A stretch of DNA of 64,000 nucleotides, taken from Leifsonia sp. ZF2019. Lineage in GTDB: Bacteria; Actinomycetota; Actinomycetes; Actinomycetales; Microbacteriaceae. Below, in pieces: positions 17,595 through 25,376 of this stretch (the stretch's first letter is position 1; every line of letters begins with the position of its first letter). The stretch is taken from positions 1,922,001 to 1,986,000 of the forward strand of contig NZ_CP065037.1 in assembly GCF_019924635.1 (NCBI RefSeq), read 5' to 3'. Made by a program: the position numbers and the translations under genes. Under the pieces are notes generated by a model, which was given only the letters and a program-made list of their open reading frames with translations, did no database searches and was not told the origin of the DNA.

Positions 17595-18599
17595 TCAGGC
17601 GGGGCGCGTGGCCGGCGAGATCGTCTGCGCGGGGTCGGTCTCGGCCACGTCTCCGATCGCCTCGTCGATGCGGGCGAGCACGTCGCCCGACAGGCGGACG
17701 CCCGCGGCGGCCGCGTTCGAGGCGACCTGTTCCGGGCGGGATGCTCCCACGATCGCTCCCGCGACGTTGGGGTTCTGCAGCACCCAGGCCACGGCGAGCT
17801 GCGCCATCGTGATGCCGAGTTCGTCGGCGATCGGGCGGAGCCTCTGCACCGCCGTCAGCACGTCGTCGCGCAGGAAGCTCTTGATCGCGTTCGCCCCGCC
17901 CTTCTCGTCGGCGGCACGGCTGCCCGCGGGCGGCTGCTCGCCCGGCGTGTACTTGCCGGTGAGCACGCCCTGCGCGACCGGGGACCAGACGATCTGGGAG
18001 ATGCCGAGCTCCGCCGAGGCCGGCACGACCTCCTTCTCGATGACGCGCCAGAGCATGGAGTACTGCGGCTGGTTCGAGATCAACGAGAAGCCCAGCTGCT
18101 TCGCCAGGGCGTGGCCGGCACGCAGCTGCTCCGCGGACCACTCGCTCACGCCGATGTAGAGCGCCTTGCCCGCGCGCACGATGTCGGCGAAGGCCTGCAT
18201 CGTCTCCTCGAGCGGTGTCTCGTAGTCGTAGCGGTGAGCCTGGTAGAGGTCGACATAGTCGGTTCCGAGACGCTCGAGCGATCCGTCGATCGACTCCAGG
18301 ATGTGCTTGCGCGAGAGGCCGACGTCGTTGGGCCCCTGGGGCCCGGTCGGCCAGTAGACCTTGGTGAAGATCTCGAGCGACGCGCGGCGCTCGCCCTTCA
18401 GCGCGTCGCCGAGCACCTTCTCCGCCGCGGTGTTCGCGTAGGCGTCGGCCGTGTCGAAGGTGGTGATGCCGGCGTCGAGAGCGGCGCGGACGCTGCGGGC
18501 GGCGGTGTCGTTCTCGACCTGGGAGGCGTGGGTCAGCCAGTTGCCGTAGATGATCTCCGAGATCTTGAGCCCGGAGTTGCCGAGGTATCTGAATTCCAT
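17595..18599 (-). CDS. aldo/keto reductase
   Basis: 334-residue NADPH-dependent aldo/keto reductase, resembling the voltage-gated K+ channel beta-subunit/YghZ group. The TIM-barrel tetrad is visible: Asp in TFDTADAY, Tyr in ADAYANT, Lys in IFTKVYWP and His in YQAHRYD. The NADPH motif IVGASRPEQVASN lies near the C-terminus. Start is the ATG at 18599 (MEFRYLG); TAGCGT lies 7 nt upstream. An in-frame ATG three codons earlier falls within the -10 spacer. Substrate unknown. Confidence 0.92.
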   Translation of the reverse strand: MEFRYLGNSGLKISEIIYGNWLTHASQVENDTAARSVRAALDAGITTFDTADAYANTAAEKVLGDALKGERRASLEIFTKVYWPTGPQGPNDVGLSRKHILESIDGSLERLGTDYVDLYQAHRYDYETPLEETMQAFADIVRAGKALYIGVSEWSAEQLRAGHALAKQLGFSLISNQPQYSMLWRVIEKEVVPASAELGISQIVWSPVAQGVLTGKYTPGEQPPAGSRAADEKGGANAIKSFLRDDVLTAVQRLRPIADELGITMAQLAVAWVLQNPNVAGAIVGASRPEQVASNAAAAGVRLSGDVLARIDEAIGDVAETDPAQTISPATRPA

Positions 18600-18606
18600 G
18601 CGGATC

Positions 18607-18612
18607 ACGCTA
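18607..18612 (-). promoter_or_regulatory. -10 box of leaderless promoter (aldo/keto reductase)
   Basis: TAGCGT on the minus strand, 7 nt before the ATG at 18599. Confidence 0.55.
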
Positions 18613-18655
18613 CTCGTCGGCGGCGCTGTCGGCGGAAGGTGGCATCCTGGAGGGT

Positions 18656-19930
18656 GTGGGACGAGCGGATGGCAGCGACCGGCGGGTGACGACCGCGGCG
18701 GTCGACGACTCCACGGCCACCGTACTGCACGTCGACATGGACGCCTTCTTCGCCTCCGTCGAACTGCTCGACCGCCCGGACGCCCGCGGCAAGCCCGCGA
18801 TCGTCGGCCACGCCGGGGGCCGAGGCGTGGTCACGAGCGCGACCTACGAGGCCCGGCGCTTCGGCGTGCGCAGTGCGATGCCGATGTCCCAGGCGCTACG
18901 GCTGTGCCCGACGGCGATCATCCTGCCGCCGCACTACGAGAAGTACACCGAGTACTCGGCCCGGGTGATGGAGATCTTCCACGAGGTGACCCCGCTGGTG
19001 GAGCCCCTCAGCATCGACGAGGCGTTCCTCGACGTGGCCGGCGCACGGCGTCTGCTCGGCTCCCCGCGCCGCATCGCCGAGCTGATCCGGGCGCGGGTCC
19101 ACGAGGAGACCGGCCTGACGTGCTCCGTCGGCGTCGCCGGTACCAAGTTCATGGCCAAGCTCGCCTCGGGTCGCGCCAAGCCCGACGGGCTCCTGGTCAT
19201 CCCGCCCGCCGATACCCTTGCCTACCTGCGCCCGCTGCCGGTCGGCGCGCTCTGGGGCGTCGGCGCCAGCACTCAGGCCTCGCTCGAGCGGATGGGGATG
19301 CGCACGGTCGCCGACCTCGCCGACGCGCCGCTGAGCGTGCTCGAACGCGCCGTCGGGCAGGCCGGCGCTCGCCGCCTCCACGATCTCGCGAACGGCCGCG
19401 ACGCCCGCCGCGTCATCACCGAGACCCGCGAGAAGAGCGTCGGCCACGAGAACACGTTCGGCGTCGACGTCGACGAGCCGGACGTCCTGCGCCGGGAGTT
19501 CCTCCGGCTCTCCGGGCGGGTGGGAGAGCGTCTGCGTCGCCACGGGCTGGTCGGCCGGACCGTCGCGATCAAGGTCCGCTTCTCCGACTTCCGCACCATC
19601 ACCCGGTCCCGCACGCTCGCCGAACCCACCAACGTCGGCCGCCGACTCTTCGAGGAGGCCTGGCAGATCTTCGAGGCCCTCGACCTCGACGTGCACGCCA
19701 CCCCGATCCGTCTCATCGGTGTCCGCGCCGAGCAGCTCCTCGACGCCGGCGGCGACGCGCTCGCCCTCTGGGACCCGGACGAGGAGTGGCGCGAGACCGA
19801 ACGCGCCCTCGATGCCGTCAGCGCCCGCTTCGGACGCGGCACCATCGGCCCCGCCTCCCTCGTCCGCCGCTCCCGCGAGGCCGAGGACGAGTCGAAGGAC
19901 GGCCGCAACCCGCGCTGGGTGAGCGACTGA
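18656..19930 (+). CDS. dinB: DNA polymerase IV
   Basis: 424-residue Y-family translesion polymerase. The catalytic palm motifs are intact: DMDAFFASVE near residue 27 and SIDEAFLDV near 120, which hold the metal-binding Asp/Glu residues. VGVAGTKFMAKLAS and the two HhH-like helices follow. The C-terminal little-finger domain extends to about 380. No canonical QLxLF beta-clamp peptide is obvious at the end. GTG at 18656 is used; GTG at 18686 (VTTAAV) is equally possible as the domain begins after it. It diverges from the reductase and its stop is 3 bp from the stop of the next convergent gene. Confidence 0.93.
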   Translation: MGRADGSDRRVTTAAVDDSTATVLHVDMDAFFASVELLDRPDARGKPAIVGHAGGRGVVTSATYEARRFGVRSAMPMSQALRLCPTAIILPPHYEKYTEYSARVMEIFHEVTPLVEPLSIDEAFLDVAGARRLLGSPRRIAELIRARVHEETGLTCSVGVAGTKFMAKLASGRAKPDGLLVIPPADTLAYLRPLPVGALWGVGASTQASLERMGMRTVADLADAPLSVLERAVGQAGARRLHDLANGRDARRVITETREKSVGHENTFGVDVDEPDVLRREFLRLSGRVGERLRRHGLVGRTVAIKVRFSDFRTITRSRTLAEPTNVGRRLFEEAWQIFEALDLDVHATPIRLIGVRAEQLLDAGGDALALWDPDEEWRETERALDAVSARFGRGTIGPASLVRRSREAEDESKDGRNPRWVSD

Positions 19931-19933
19931 GTC

Positions 19934-20209
19934 TCAGAGCGGCAGCACGAACAGTGTCACCACCGCGCTCACGGTGAAGAGCACACCGTTGACCGCAGCG
20001 AGTGCCAGCAGGAGCCCCGCTCTCCCTGTCGTCCGCAGCATCACCGCGTAGCGCACCACGTTGATGAGAGCGACGCTCGCGAGGATGGGGAACAGCATCG
20101 CGGGGACGACGAGCGCGGCCACGACGAGGAGCGTCACCGCCACGACCGCACCGATGCCTTCCGTGCGCGGATTCATCGTCGTGCGCGTCGGCCGGCGGTC
20201 ATCGCTCAC
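19934..20209 (-). CDS. small membrane protein, hypothetical
   Basis: 91 residues with two or three hydrophobic helices (about 20-44, 45-60 and 64-90) after a short Arg-rich cytoplasmic N-terminus. Not recognised. The GTG start overlaps the stop of the secreted-protein gene (GTGA at 20206-20209), so the two are translationally coupled and probably act together. Composition is slightly less GC-rich than neighbours. Confidence 0.6.
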   Translation of the reverse strand: MSDDRRPTRTTMNPRTEGIGAVVAVTLLVVAALVVPAMLFPILASVALINVVRYAVMLRTTGRAGLLLALAAVNGVLFTVSAVVTLFVLPL

Positions 20210-20826
20210 CCGATTCCACAGCGGGTGTCACCGTGCGCTGCGACGGATGTGCCGACGACGCGAGCGCAGTAGATCGGTTCTTGAAAACCGGCTACGAGAG
20301 CGAATCGGAACTTGTATGCGCCGTACGCGTATCCGCCACCACCGCTGACTCCCGCGGCGGAACTCGTACGTCCGACGTAGGACCATCCGATGAACGATGT
20401 CGACCCTCCTCCATCGACATAGCGCGCGCTCGTGACGGTTGCTCCGTTGTAACAGATCTGGCCCGTCGTCCACATGCTACCCAGGGTCTGACCGATCGAA
20501 TTGTAGAAGGCGGATCGGGCAGTGTACGAGTAGCACCCTGAGGCCGCACGGGAACGAGCATCGCGCTCGCGCTCGAACTGATCGCTTGTCGTTGAGACAG
20601 TTGCGACCTCGCTCGCGGCGCGCACGAGCGCTTGCTCTCCGGAGGACATCGCGTCGAAGGTGGACTGCGGTTCGGGGCTGACTGCGAGCTGAGCGAGCAG
20701 TCGGCGGGCTTCTCCATCAGTGGCGATCATGGGGGAGGCGGCTGCTGGCAGTGTGGGACCCAGTGACAGGACGAAGGCGACCACGGCCGCTGCGGTCACA
20801 GTGACAGAGCATCTGAGTTTTGGCAT
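20206..20826 (-). CDS. secreted hypothetical protein
   Basis: 206 residues. Residues 1-30 form a clear Sec signal (basic start, hydrophobic core, then LPAAASP cleavage region). The mature part has a helical, charged segment (about 35-95) and a C-terminal Gly/Ser/Tyr/Trp-rich beta-like domain with four Cys (CYSY, CYNG, CARV, RCGIG). The pattern W-x-C-YNG then G-W-x-G resembles uncharacterised secreted actinobacterial proteins as I recall them. AAAGGAA before the ATG is a good ribosome site. Local GC falls to about 60% in the 60-base lines counted, below the surroundings, which suggests acquisition. Function unknown. Confidence 0.7.
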   Translation of the reverse strand: MPKLRCSVTVTAAAVVAFVLSLGPTLPAAASPMIATDGEARRLLAQLAVSPEPQSTFDAMSSGEQALVRAASEVATVSTTSDQFERERDARSRAASGCYSYTARSAFYNSIGQTLGSMWTTGQICYNGATVTSARYVDGGGSTSFIGWSYVGRTSSAAGVSGGGGYAYGAYKFRFALVAGFQEPIYCARVVGTSVAAHGDTRCGIG

Positions 20827-20840
20827 GACGATTCCTTTCG

Positions 20841-20858
20841 GTCATCACCTTTGATGAC
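20841..20858. promoter_or_regulatory. palindrome upstream of the secreted-protein gene
   Basis: GTCATCA-CCTT-TGATGAC is a perfect 7-bp inverted repeat 14 bp upstream of the ATG at 20826. A TTGACA hexamer (minus strand, 20862-20867) lies just upstream, but no -10 box at the normal distance is seen. It may be an operator or an mRNA-leader hairpin. Confidence 0.4.
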
Positions 20859-20908
20859 GTGTGTCAAGAATGTCAGATCTGGAGGATTTAATCGACAGCG
20901 TCGACGTT

Positions 20909-21826
20909 CTACCGCAACCCCACCTCGATCCCGCGGTGGTCGCTCCCGTTCTCCGGGAGCACGACGCTGCTCACCGTGGCGAGGCCGCGGGTCAGGGCGT
21001 GGTCGAGGCGGGCGGCGGGGAAGGAGGCGGGCCAGGTGAAGCCGAGTCCGAGCTCGCTGTCCGGCTTCTCGCCGAGTTGGGTGAGGAGCGGCGCCAGCGT
21101 GCGGTCGGTGGTGGCGGTGTTGAAGTCGCCGATCACGAGCAGGCGGGTCGCGTCGTCGCCGGCGATCGTGCCGCTCAGCTCCTTCAGCATCTCGTCGCGG
21201 GTGGCGCTTTCGCCGGGGCGCACCGAGGCGAGGTGCACAGCGTAGACGCGGGTGATCCCTCCCGGGGTGTCGACGTCGACGCGGAGGGCGCGGTCCCAGC
21301 CGAGGCCGAGGTCGAGGCGCTGCTCGCCGGAGAGCGGGTGGGTGCTCCAGAGACCGACGGTGCCGACGATGGCCCGATACGGGTAAGCGGGGTCGAGCAC
21401 GTCGGAGACGGCGGAGCGTGTGGTCGCGTCGAGTTCCTGGAGCGCGATCAGGTCGGGGGAGCGGGCGGCCAGATCGCGGGCGATGCTCGCTGCTTCGGGG
21501 TTGCCGGCGCGGATGTTCTCGCTCACGACGGTGAAGGCGGGGGCGCCGACCGAGGCGGCCGGCAGCATCGCGGTGCCGAACAACGACCACCAGACGGCCG
21601 CCGCGGTGGCGACGCCGAGACCGGCGAACAGGGACAGCCGGAACAGTGCGGAGAGGCCGAGCACGGCGATCAGCGCGGCCGCCCAGGGCAGGAACGACTC
21701 GACGAGGGAGGCGGCGCCGCCGATGTCGGGGAGCATCCCGTGCCAGAGCAGCAGTGCGGCGACCGCCAGTGCTGCGATCCCGGTGAGGACGCCTCGGGGG
21801 CGGCGGCGGGTACGGGACGATGGCAC
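20909..21826 (-). CDS. endonuclease/exonuclease/phosphatase-family membrane protein
   Basis: 305 residues. Three hydrophobic segments (about 12-30, 40-60, 64-85) precede an EEP-fold hydrolase domain that would face outside. The EEP catalytic residues appear in order: Asn in SENIRAGN, Glu in LQELDA, Asp/Asn in IGDFNTA and His in GSDHRGI. Family members act on DNA, phosphoinositides or sphingolipids; this membrane-anchored form is common in actinobacteria and its substrate is unknown. GTG start; AATAAT lies 7 nt upstream and may be a leaderless -10. Confidence 0.82.
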   Translation of the reverse strand: MPSSRTRRRPRGVLTGIAALAVAALLLWHGMLPDIGGAASLVESFLPWAAALIAVLGLSALFRLSLFAGLGVATAAAVWWSLFGTAMLPAASVGAPAFTVVSENIRAGNPEAASIARDLAARSPDLIALQELDATTRSAVSDVLDPAYPYRAIVGTVGLWSTHPLSGEQRLDLGLGWDRALRVDVDTPGGITRVYAVHLASVRPGESATRDEMLKELSGTIAGDDATRLLVIGDFNTATTDRTLAPLLTQLGEKPDSELGLGFTWPASFPAARLDHALTRGLATVSSVVLPENGSDHRGIEVGLR

Positions 21827-21919
21827 CCGATCGATTATTCCGGCCCCGTTGCTGAGAAGCCGCCGCGAACGCCGGGAAGAGGCTGCGAAGCGCCCTGGTC
21901 ATCCTGGGAGGGCGGCGGG

Positions 21920-21925
21920 TACGGT
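21920..21925 (+). promoter_or_regulatory. -10 box of leaderless promoter
   Basis: TACGGT, 6 nt before the ATG at 21932. Confidence 0.5.
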
Positions 21926-21931
21926 GAGGGC

Positions 21932-22258
21932 ATGACCAACATCTCGCTCAAACTCGCCGAGACCGTCAGCTCGTCGGGCGTCAAGTCCGTGTACGGCGAG
22001 CCCGTCGTCATCGACGGCACGACGATCGTGCCCGTCGCCGCCGTGCAGTTCGGATTCGGGGCCGGGGGCACCGACGACGAGGAAGGCCCGGGCGGGGGCG
22101 GTGGTGGGGGAGTCGCGATCCCGTTCGGCGCCTATGTGAGCGACGCGGCGGGCGTGCGTTTCCGGCCGAACCTCATCACGCTGCTGGCGGTGGCGATCCC
22201 GTTCGTGTGGGTCGCCGGTCACGCCTGGTCGCGCGTCATCCGCGCGCTGAAGAAGTAG
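21932..22258 (+). CDS. GerW/YtfJ-family protein
   Basis: 108 residues. It matches the GerW (YtfJ) layout: an N-terminal strand-helix region with VYGEPVVIDGTTIVPVAAVQFGFGAGG, a Gly-rich loop, and a C-terminal hydrophobic segment (ITLLAVAIPFVWVAG). In Bacillus YtfJ affects spores, but homologues occur widely in non-sporulating actinobacteria, and no other sporulation gene lies nearby. The single late hydrophobic helix suggests membrane association. TACGGT 6 nt before the ATG indicates a leaderless mRNA. Confidence 0.8.
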   Translation: MTNISLKLAETVSSSGVKSVYGEPVVIDGTTIVPVAAVQFGFGAGGTDDEEGPGGGGGGGVAIPFGAYVSDAAGVRFRPNLITLLAVAIPFVWVAGHAWSRVIRALKK

Positions 22259-22268
22259 ACGCGGACGC

Positions 22269-22280
22269 GGTGACGTCACC
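22269..22280. promoter_or_regulatory. TGACGTCA-type palindrome upstream of the thiamine operon
   Basis: GGTGACGTCACC is a perfect 12-bp palindrome; a second TGACGT lies 16 bp on, at 22287-22292, just ahead of the TAGACT -10 box. Possible transcription-factor site, or the tail of the preceding gene's terminator. Confidence 0.35.
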
Positions 22281-22298
22281 GGCGGCGTGACGTCGCAC

Positions 22299-22304
22299 TA
22301 GACT
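22299..22304 (+). promoter_or_regulatory. -10 box of the ykoEDC operon
   Basis: TAGACT, placing transcription start near 22311, directly at the 5' edge of the TPP riboswitch. No clear -35 hexamer. Confidence 0.5.
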
Positions 22305-22311
22305 GATCGCG

Positions 22312-22402
22312 AACACGGGAGTCCGGTGAGCCGGGCTGAGAGGAAGCTTCTCCAAGCTTCGACCGTCGAACCTGATCTGGATCATGCCAGCGCAGGGAGG
22401 CC
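22312..22402 (+). ncRNA. TPP riboswitch (THI element)
   Basis: The conserved THI-box parts appear in order: ACGGGAG, P2 formed by GTCCGG with CCGGGC, CTGAGAGG, a P3 hairpin GAAGCTT-CTCC-AAGCTTC (22343-22360 area), then GACCGTCGAACCTGATCTGG and ATCATGCCAGCGCAGGGAGG. These match the thiamine pyrophosphate aptamer core, including the CUGAGA and CCUGAUCUGG blocks that bind the pyrimidine and pyrophosphate. It lies 49 nt before the GTG of ykoE, fitting control of a thiamine-precursor transporter. Confidence 0.95.
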
Positions 22403-22415
22403 ATCTCTGAATCCC

Positions 22416-22445
22416 GTGCCCTCTTTTCCACGAGCGAAAGGGCAC
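22416..22445 (+). promoter_or_regulatory. expression-platform hairpin over the ykoE ribosome site
   Basis: GTGCCCT (22416-22422) can pair with AGGGCAC (22439-22445). The 3' arm contains the AAAGGG ribosome site 8 nt before the GTG at 22451. The 5' arm overlaps TCCCGTG (22412-22418), which can pair with CACGGGA (22314-22320) at the aptamer base, so the two helices exclude each other. Confidence 0.5.
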
Positions 22446-22450
22446 GAACA

Positions 22451-23071
22451 GTGCACGCAACCATCACTCCGTCCGCGACGCGCTCCGCACGCGTCCTCCG
22501 CTGGCGTGTCGTCGACATCGTCGTCGCCAGCGTCGTGGCCGTCGCCGCCGGCGTCGTCTTCTGGGTTTGGGGGCAGGTGCAGAACCCGATCTCCGGACCG
22601 GTCAGCGCCGTGCTGCCGGGCTTCCAGGGTCTCCTCAACGGCCCCTGGCTGTTCGCCGGCGTTCTCACGGCGCTGATCGTCCGCAAGCCGGGCGCCGCAC
22701 TGTACGGCGAGCTCGTCGCGGCCATCGTGTCGGCGCTGATCGGGACGCAGTGGGGCTTCGCGACGCTGCTCTCGGGCCTCGTGCAGGGCCTCGGTGCCGA
22801 GATCGTCTTCGCGATCCTCCTCTACGCGAACTGGAAGCTCGTCCCGGCCATCCTCGCCGGCGCCGGCGCCGGGCTCGCCGAGTCCGTCCTCGACCTCCTG
22901 TACTGGTACCCGGGCGCCAAGCCGGAGTTCGCGATCGTCTACACCATCACGACGACGCTCTCCGGAGCGCTCGTCGCCGGGCTGCTGTCGTGGCTGCTCG
23001 TCCGCGCGCTCGCCAGGACCGGGGCCCTGAGCCGGTTCGCGGCCGGGCGCGAAGTGACGGGGCGGGTCTGA
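22451..23071 (+). CDS. ykoE: thiamine-precursor ECF transporter S component YkoE
   Basis: 206-residue integral membrane substrate-binding (S) subunit of the YkoEDC energy-coupling factor transporter, thought to import hydroxymethylpyrimidine or thiamine. About five or six hydrophobic segments; family features include WVWGQVQNPISGPVSAVLPG and the YWYPGAKPEFAIVYTITT stretch near residue 150. GTG start preceded by AAAGGG at 8 nt. It follows a TPP riboswitch directly. The stop overlaps the presumed CTG start of ykoD. Substrate is inferred from riboswitch control and family. Confidence 0.93.
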   Translation: MHATITPSATRSARVLRWRVVDIVVASVVAVAAGVVFWVWGQVQNPISGPVSAVLPGFQGLLNGPWLFAGVLTALIVRKPGAALYGELVAAIVSALIGTQWGFATLLSGLVQGLGAEIVFAILLYANWKLVPAILAGAGAGLAESVLDLLYWYPGAKPEFAIVYTITTTLSGALVAGLLSWLLVRALARTGALSRFAAGREVTGRV

Positions 23072-24600
23072 CCATCGCCTCCGTCACCCTGGGACAGCCG
23101 GTCCCGGCCGCCGTTCGGGTCGGCGGCTGGGGCTGGCGTTACTCCGGGCGGTCCGCGTGGGCCGTCCGCGACCTCGCGCTTACCATCGAGCCCGGTGAGC
23201 GGGTGCTCCTCCTCGGGGCCTCGGGCGCGGGCAAGAGCACGGTCCTCGCCGGACTCGCCGGTGTGCTCGGCGGGGACGACGATGGCGAGTCCGAAGGGCT
23301 GATGGAGGTCGACGGTCGCCAGCCTGCTCGGGCGCGCGGGACGACCGGCCTCCTGCTGCAGGATCCGGACGCGCAGGTGATCCTCGCGCGCGTCGGTGAC
23401 GACGTCGCCTTCGCGTGCGAGAACCTCGGCGTCCCTCGGGAGCAGATCTGGCCGCGCGTGCGTGCCGCCCTGGCCGCCGTCGGACTCACGGTGCCGCTCG
23501 ACCACCCCACGTCGCAGCTCTCGGGCGGTCAGAAGCAGCGTCTCGCCCTGGCCGGGCTGCTGGCGATGCGTCCCGGCCTCCTCCTGCTGGACGAGCCGAC
23601 CGCGAACCTGGACCCCGACGGGGTGCACGAGGTGCGGGACGCCGTCGCCGCTGCGCTGGACGCGACGGGCGCGACCCTGGTGGTCGTCGAGCACCGCGTC
23701 GCGGTGTGGCGCGATCTCGTCGACCGCGTCATCGTCCTGGCGGCGGACGGCGGCGTGCTTGCGGACGGTCATCCCGACGCTGTGCTCGCGGACGCGGGGA
23801 GCACTCTGCGGAGCGCGGGCGTGTGGCTGCCGGACGACATCGTCCCGAAGGCGCCGACCGTGACCCTGGGCGAAGCCCTGCTCACCGCGCGCGAGCTGGC
23901 CTTCGGCCGCGGCCCGGCCGTCGCCCGTCGGCGACGGAGACGTCGATCCGAGCGTCGCTCTCCGTCGGTCGTCGCGCTTCCCGAGCGAGTGTCCGTCGAT
24001 CTCGCCGAGGGCTCCGCGATCGCCCTCACCGGGCGCAACGGCGCGGGCAAGTCGACGCTGGCCTTGACCTTGGGCGGCCTCCTGCCGGTGCTCGGGGGCG
24101 CCCTGCGAGCCGAGCCGGCCCTCGCCGCCGGGGCGGGCGCGGCGCCGGAGGGCTGGCGCTCCCGCGACCTGCTGACCCGGATCGGCAGCGTGTTCCAGAA
24201 CCCGGAGCACCAGCTGGTCGCCTCCACCGTGCGCGACGAGCTGGCGGCGGGGCCGCGAGCGCTCGGGCTCACCGAGCGGGAGATCCGCGACCGCGTCGAC
24301 GACCTCCTGGACCGGCTGGCGTTGAGCGCTGTGGCGGACGCCAACCCGTTCACGCTCTCCGGCGGGCAGAAGCGACGGCTGTCGGTCGGCACAGCGCTGG
24401 CGACCCGGCCGCGGCTGCTCGTGCTCGACGAGCCGACGTTCGGGCAGGACGCGAACACGTGGCGCGGGCTGGTGCGCACCATCGCCGAGCTCCGCGGCTC
24501 CGGCCACTCGATCGTGACGGCGACGCACGACACCGAGTTCATCGCCGCGATCGGCGCCACGGACCTTCCGCTCGGGTCGGCACGGGAGGTGGCGGCGTGA
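23068..24600 (+). CDS. ykoD: ECF transporter double ATP-binding protein YkoD
   Basis: About 510 residues with two fused ABC ATPase domains that energise the transporter. First half: Walker A GASGAGKST near residue 48, signature LSGGQKQRLALAG, Walker B LLLLDEPT. Second half after an Arg-rich linker: Walker A GRNGAGKST near 327, signature LSGGQKRRLSVG, Walker B LLVLDEPT. All motifs are intact. The start is unusual: no ATG/GTG/TTG lies between the ykoE stop and the first domain. CTG at 23068 overlaps the ykoE stop as CTGA; the nearest conventional start is GTG at 22990, 80 nt inside ykoE. The stop overlaps the ykoC GTG. Confidence 0.9.
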   Translation: MTIASVTLGQPVPAAVRVGGWGWRYSGRSAWAVRDLALTIEPGERVLLLGASGAGKSTVLAGLAGVLGGDDDGESEGLMEVDGRQPARARGTTGLLLQDPDAQVILARVGDDVAFACENLGVPREQIWPRVRAALAAVGLTVPLDHPTSQLSGGQKQRLALAGLLAMRPGLLLLDEPTANLDPDGVHEVRDAVAAALDATGATLVVVEHRVAVWRDLVDRVIVLAADGGVLADGHPDAVLADAGSTLRSAGVWLPDDIVPKAPTVTLGEALLTARELAFGRGPAVARRRRRRRSERRSPSVVALPERVSVDLAEGSAIALTGRNGAGKSTLALTLGGLLPVLGGALRAEPALAAGAGAAPEGWRSRDLLTRIGSVFQNPEHQLVASTVRDELAAGPRALGLTEREIRDRVDDLLDRLALSAVADANPFTLSGGQKRRLSVGTALATRPRLLVLDEPTFGQDANTWRGLVRTIAELRGSGHSIVTATHDTEFIAAIGATDLPLGSAREVAA

Positions 24601-25376
24601 CCCTGCTCGAACCCGTCCGCAGCGGACCGCTCGCGACGCTCAACCCCGTCGCCAAGCTGGGTGCCGCCCTCATCGTCACCGCGGTGCTCCTGGTCTCCAT
24701 CGATCCGGTCTCGGCCGCCGTCGCGCTCGCGCTGGAGCTGGTGCTCGTCGCGTTCTCCGGCATCCCGGCGCGTGTGCTGCTGCTGCGCACGGCACCGATC
24801 TGGATCGCGGCGCCCCTCGCCGGGCTGACGACCGCGCTCTACGGCCGCACAGCCGGCACCGTCTATCTGCAGTGGTGGGCTGTGGAGGTGAGCGACGGCT
24901 CGCTCCTGCTGGGGCTGGCGACGATGCTCCGCATCCTGGCCATCGGCCTGCCCGCCGTCCTGCTCTTCATCACGATCGATCCGACCGATCTCGCCGACGG
25001 GTTGGCGCAGCTGCTGCGACTTCCCGCGCGTTTCGTGCTCGGGGGGCTCGCCGGGCTCCGACTCGTGGGTCTCTTCGCCGAGGACTGGCGGGCGCTGACC
25101 CTCGCCCGGCGCGCCCGCGGGATCGCCGAGAGCGGTGCACTGCGGCGCATGCTCGGTCAATCGTTCGCGCTCTTCGTGCTCTCCATCCGTCGCGGCAGCA
25201 AACTGGCGACGGCGATGGAGGCGCGGGGATTCGGGTCCGCCTCGGCGCGCACGTGGGCGCGGCCGTCGGTGTTCCGCGGGCGGGACTGGGGGGCCCTCGT
25301 GGTTGCCGTTGCCGTCGCAGGAGCGGCGGTGGCGGTCGCCGTCGTCGTCGGGAGCTGGAATGTCCTGGGACGCTGA
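24597..25376 (+). CDS. ykoC: ECF transporter transmembrane T component YkoC
   Basis: 259-residue EcfT-like membrane protein that couples the ATPase pair to YkoE. Hydrophobic helices flank the cytoplasmic coupling helices, where the two short Ala-Arg-Gly motifs occur: ARRARG near residue 167 and AMEARGFG near 212, as in EcfT proteins. GTG start in a GTGA overlap with ykoD. The last 17 nt overlap the start of the following kinase-like gene. All four genes would be made from the riboswitch-controlled mRNA. Confidence 0.92.
   Translation: MTLLEPVRSGPLATLNPVAKLGAALIVTAVLLVSIDPVSAAVALALELVLVAFSGIPARVLLLRTAPIWIAAPLAGLTTALYGRTAGTVYLQWWAVEVSDGSLLLGLATMLRILAIGLPAVLLFITIDPTDLADGLAQLLRLPARFVLGGLAGLRLVGLFAEDWRALTLARRARGIAESGALRRMLGQSFALFVLSIRRGSKLATAMEARGFGSASARTWARPSVFRGRDWGALVVAVAVAGAAVAVAVVVGSWNVLGR

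Noticed and set aside
21932..22258. GerW-like gene as a sign of sporulation
   Set aside because: Homologues are common in non-sporulating actinobacteria and no other sporulation gene is nearby.
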